A stretch of 7,474 nt of DNA. It comes from Chloroflexota bacterium (GTDB lineage Bacteria > Chloroflexota > Chloroflexia > QHBQ01 > JADMIH01). Positions 5,287-7,474 of the stretch are shown here, one piece after another. How positions within the stretch are numbered: position 1 is the stretch's first letter; each line of letters starts with the position of its first letter. Location: NCBI GenBank assembly GCA_015478675.1, contig JADMIH010000182.1:1-7474 (forward strand). The letters are read 5' to 3'. Under the pieces are notes generated by a model, which did not search any database, was not told where the DNA came from, and saw only the letters and a program-made list of their open reading frames with translations. A program made the position numbers and the translations under genes.

Positions 5287-5656
5287 CATGCTCGCCCCAG
5301 GTCGCTGCGTTGCCTTCGTCATCCACTTCGAGCATGGCGAGGTGGGTCATGAAGCGGTCACGAGAGGCGCCGTGCCAGTGGTCCTCTCCGGGTTCGAAGA
5401 ACACCCGGTCTCCAGGGTGGATGACTTCGATGGGCCCGCCGCGGCGCTGGCACAGACCGATGCCTTCGGTGACGTAGATAGTTTGGCCGTTGGGGTGGGT
5501 GTGCCACGCCGTCCGGCCACCTGGTGTGAAGTGGACGCTGCTCGCCGACAGGCGCGACTGCTCTGAGGGCGTCGCTACCGTGTCAACGAACACTGTACCC
5601 GTAAACCACTCGGCGGATCCGGCGTTGGTCTGCAGGGAGTTCCTGGTGATCTGCAT
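5252..5656 (-). CDS. Small cupin, hydroxynitrile lyase-type family
   Basis: This is a single-domain cupin of 134 residues, the normal length for the small bacterial cupins that include the Mn-dependent hydroxynitrile lyases of Granulicella and Acidobacterium. The first cupin motif is TAWHTHPNGQTIYVTEGIG (49-67), giving metal ligands H52, H54 and Q58. The second is HPGDRVFFEPGEDHWHGAS (80-98), giving H93. H105 in FMTHLAM matches the position of the proposed catalytic histidine of that family. The N-terminal phrase AEWFTGTV and the C-terminal HVTDEEYGRQPG are also typical. The start at 5656 is fixed by AAGGAGAG about five bases upstream. Most family members have no tested substrate, so lyase activity is only a possibility. 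It is the last gene of the minus-strand cassette and lies beyond a broken SDR. A 12-base palindrome sits 43-54 bases upstream of its start. Confidence 0.88.
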   Translation of the reverse strand: MQITRNSLQTNAGSAEWFTGTVFVDTVATPSEQSRLSASSVHFTPGGRTAWHTHPNGQTIYVTEGIGLCQRRGGPIEVIHPGDRVFFEPGEDHWHGASRDRFMTHLAMLEVDDEGNAATWGEHVTDEEYGRQPG

Positions 5657-5698
5657 ATCTCTCTCCTTGGTTGTGTTATCGGGTTATAGAACACTGTG

Positions 5699-5710
5699 CG
5701 ATGCGCATCG
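5699..5710. promoter_or_regulatory. 12-bp perfect palindrome upstream of the cupin gene
   Basis: CGATGCGCATCG is a perfect palindrome 43-54 bases before the cupin ATG, at the end of the SDR remnant. Its size and place suit a dimeric repressor operator. A nearby minus-strand TATAAC at about 5684-5689 would be a weak -10, but no convincing -35 is present. Confidence 0.3.
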
Positions 5711-5727
5711 GCGCAGGCTCTACATCG

Positions 5728-5890
5728 GATGATGCGAGCCGCCATTGGAGCCGGGGTTCCGTCGTAGATGGGCATGAGAGATGCCACCTGCGCGATTGCG
5801 TAGCGAAACTTGGTGCGCACCGCCCTGCTCTACGATGGTCATGCCGAGCCCGAAGGGTGCGACTTCCTGCCCGACCACCTCGACGAAGCG
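5728..5890 (-). pseudogene. Frameshifted internal fragment of a short-chain dehydrogenase
   Basis: Reading leftwards on the minus strand from about 5890, one frame gives FVEVVGQEVAPFGLGMTIVE followed by QGGA. This is the well-known stretch after the YxxxK helix of SDR oxidoreductases (compare 'GF.E.LAQEVAPFGI.VTIVEPGG'). At 5814-5820 the similarity jumps frame and continues as RTKFRYAIAQVASLMPIYDG then TPAPMAARII, matching the following substrate-loop segment ending in 'YD.T..'. The site reads GCGCACC where GCGCGCACC would restore the frame, so loss of one GC dinucleotide explains the break. The Rossmann N-terminus (TGxxxGIG), the catalytic YxxxK and the last 50-60 residues are all missing. 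Only about 55 of some 280 residues remain, so the product cannot be functional. It lies between aldo/keto reductase and cupin genes of the same orientation, suggesting an original AKR-SDR-cupin operon. Confidence 0.7.
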
Positions 5891-5935
5891 TGGTTCTTGC
5901 GCCCTCAAGTTGGGGAGCAAGGGTTCTTGGTCGGT

Positions 5936-7333
<1,398 letters not shown>

Positions 7334-7337
<4 letters not shown>

Positions 7338-7420
7338 CTAACTATCTCCTTTGCGAAGCTCATGTAGTGCTCCGGTGATGCGTCGAGCAGAGCCCGCCCG
7401 GGGTGCCAGTATGCCAGATG
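7334..7420 (-). pseudogene. C-terminal remnant of an upstream gene
   Basis: A minus-strand frame ends in TGA (7334-7336) overlapping the DUF2255 ATG. Its last 28 codons read HLAYWHPGRALLDASPEHYM, then SFAKEIVR. The frame is closed on its upstream side by a TAG (7421-7423), just where an insertion-sequence-like end begins. The ATGA overlap is typical of a true operon partner, so this is probably the surviving tail of a gene that has been cut. The family cannot be identified from so short a piece. Confidence 0.45.
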
Positions 7421-7474
7421 CTAAGAGCGTGTTTAACAACATTTCACAGGAGCAAGGCGGCGAAGCATCAGGTG
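7421..7474. mobile_element. Possible insertion-sequence terminus running off the window
   Basis: From about 7424 the sequence AGAGCGTGTTTAACAACAT recalls the terminal repeats of IS5-like and related elements, which often start with G-rich bases followed by GTGTTTAA. It begins where the frame of the upstream gene remnant is broken. No transposase sequence is visible in the remaining 50 bases, and the matching opposite end lies outside the window, so this is tentative. Confidence 0.3.

Overview
The window looks like bacterial chromosome of medium GC content (roughly half to 55%, estimated by eye). It reads as three blocks. The taxon is uncertain. The two-component pair, TTG starts, DUF2255 and a DUF4491-like pair would suit a Chloroflexota member (for example Ktedonobacteria), but no marker gene confirms this.

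Block 1 (1-2064 and on to 3733, + strand). A 317-base AT-rich leader with promoter-like elements and a strong hairpin precedes a secreted or membrane-anchored protein of unknown function (318-1097). A clear intrinsic terminator (1185-1223) ends that unit. An extended -10 promoter, with a TTGAC direct repeat at 11-base spacing just upstream, then drives an OmpR/PhoB-type response regulator (1375-2064) and its HAMP-containing sensor histidine kinase (2102-3733). The pair forms a complete two-component system that may be autoregulated.

Block 2 (3734-about 5250, + strand). Behind its own promoter (3757-3786) lie three tightly packed small membrane-protein genes. The first is a 53-residue single-span protein with a TTG start (3831-3992). 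The other two are adjacent paralogues resembling DUF4491 (4066-4428 and 4429-4914), the second with a four-cysteine C-terminal tail. Further along the same strand are an open frame without a start codon (4939-5145) and a short hydrophobic N-terminus (5194-5286) that runs into the next, oppositely oriented block. This suggests the membrane operon is cut off there.

Block 3 (5252-7474, - strand). This is a redox/cupin cassette, transcribed right to left: the last codons of an unidentified gene (7334-7420), a DUF2255 protein coupled to it by an ATGA overlap (6960-7337), an aldo/keto reductase (5936-6820), a broken internal fragment of a short-chain dehydrogenase (about 5728-5890, frameshifted), and a small metal-binding cupin related to bacterial hydroxynitrile lyase-type cupins (5252-5656). 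The upstream gene is cut at about 7421, where a sequence resembling an insertion-sequence end begins. The cassette has therefore been rearranged at its upstream edge and in its middle.

No rRNA, tRNA or CRISPR array is visible. The most unusual items are the tandem DUF4491-like membrane operon and the eroded SDR inside the oxidoreductase cassette.
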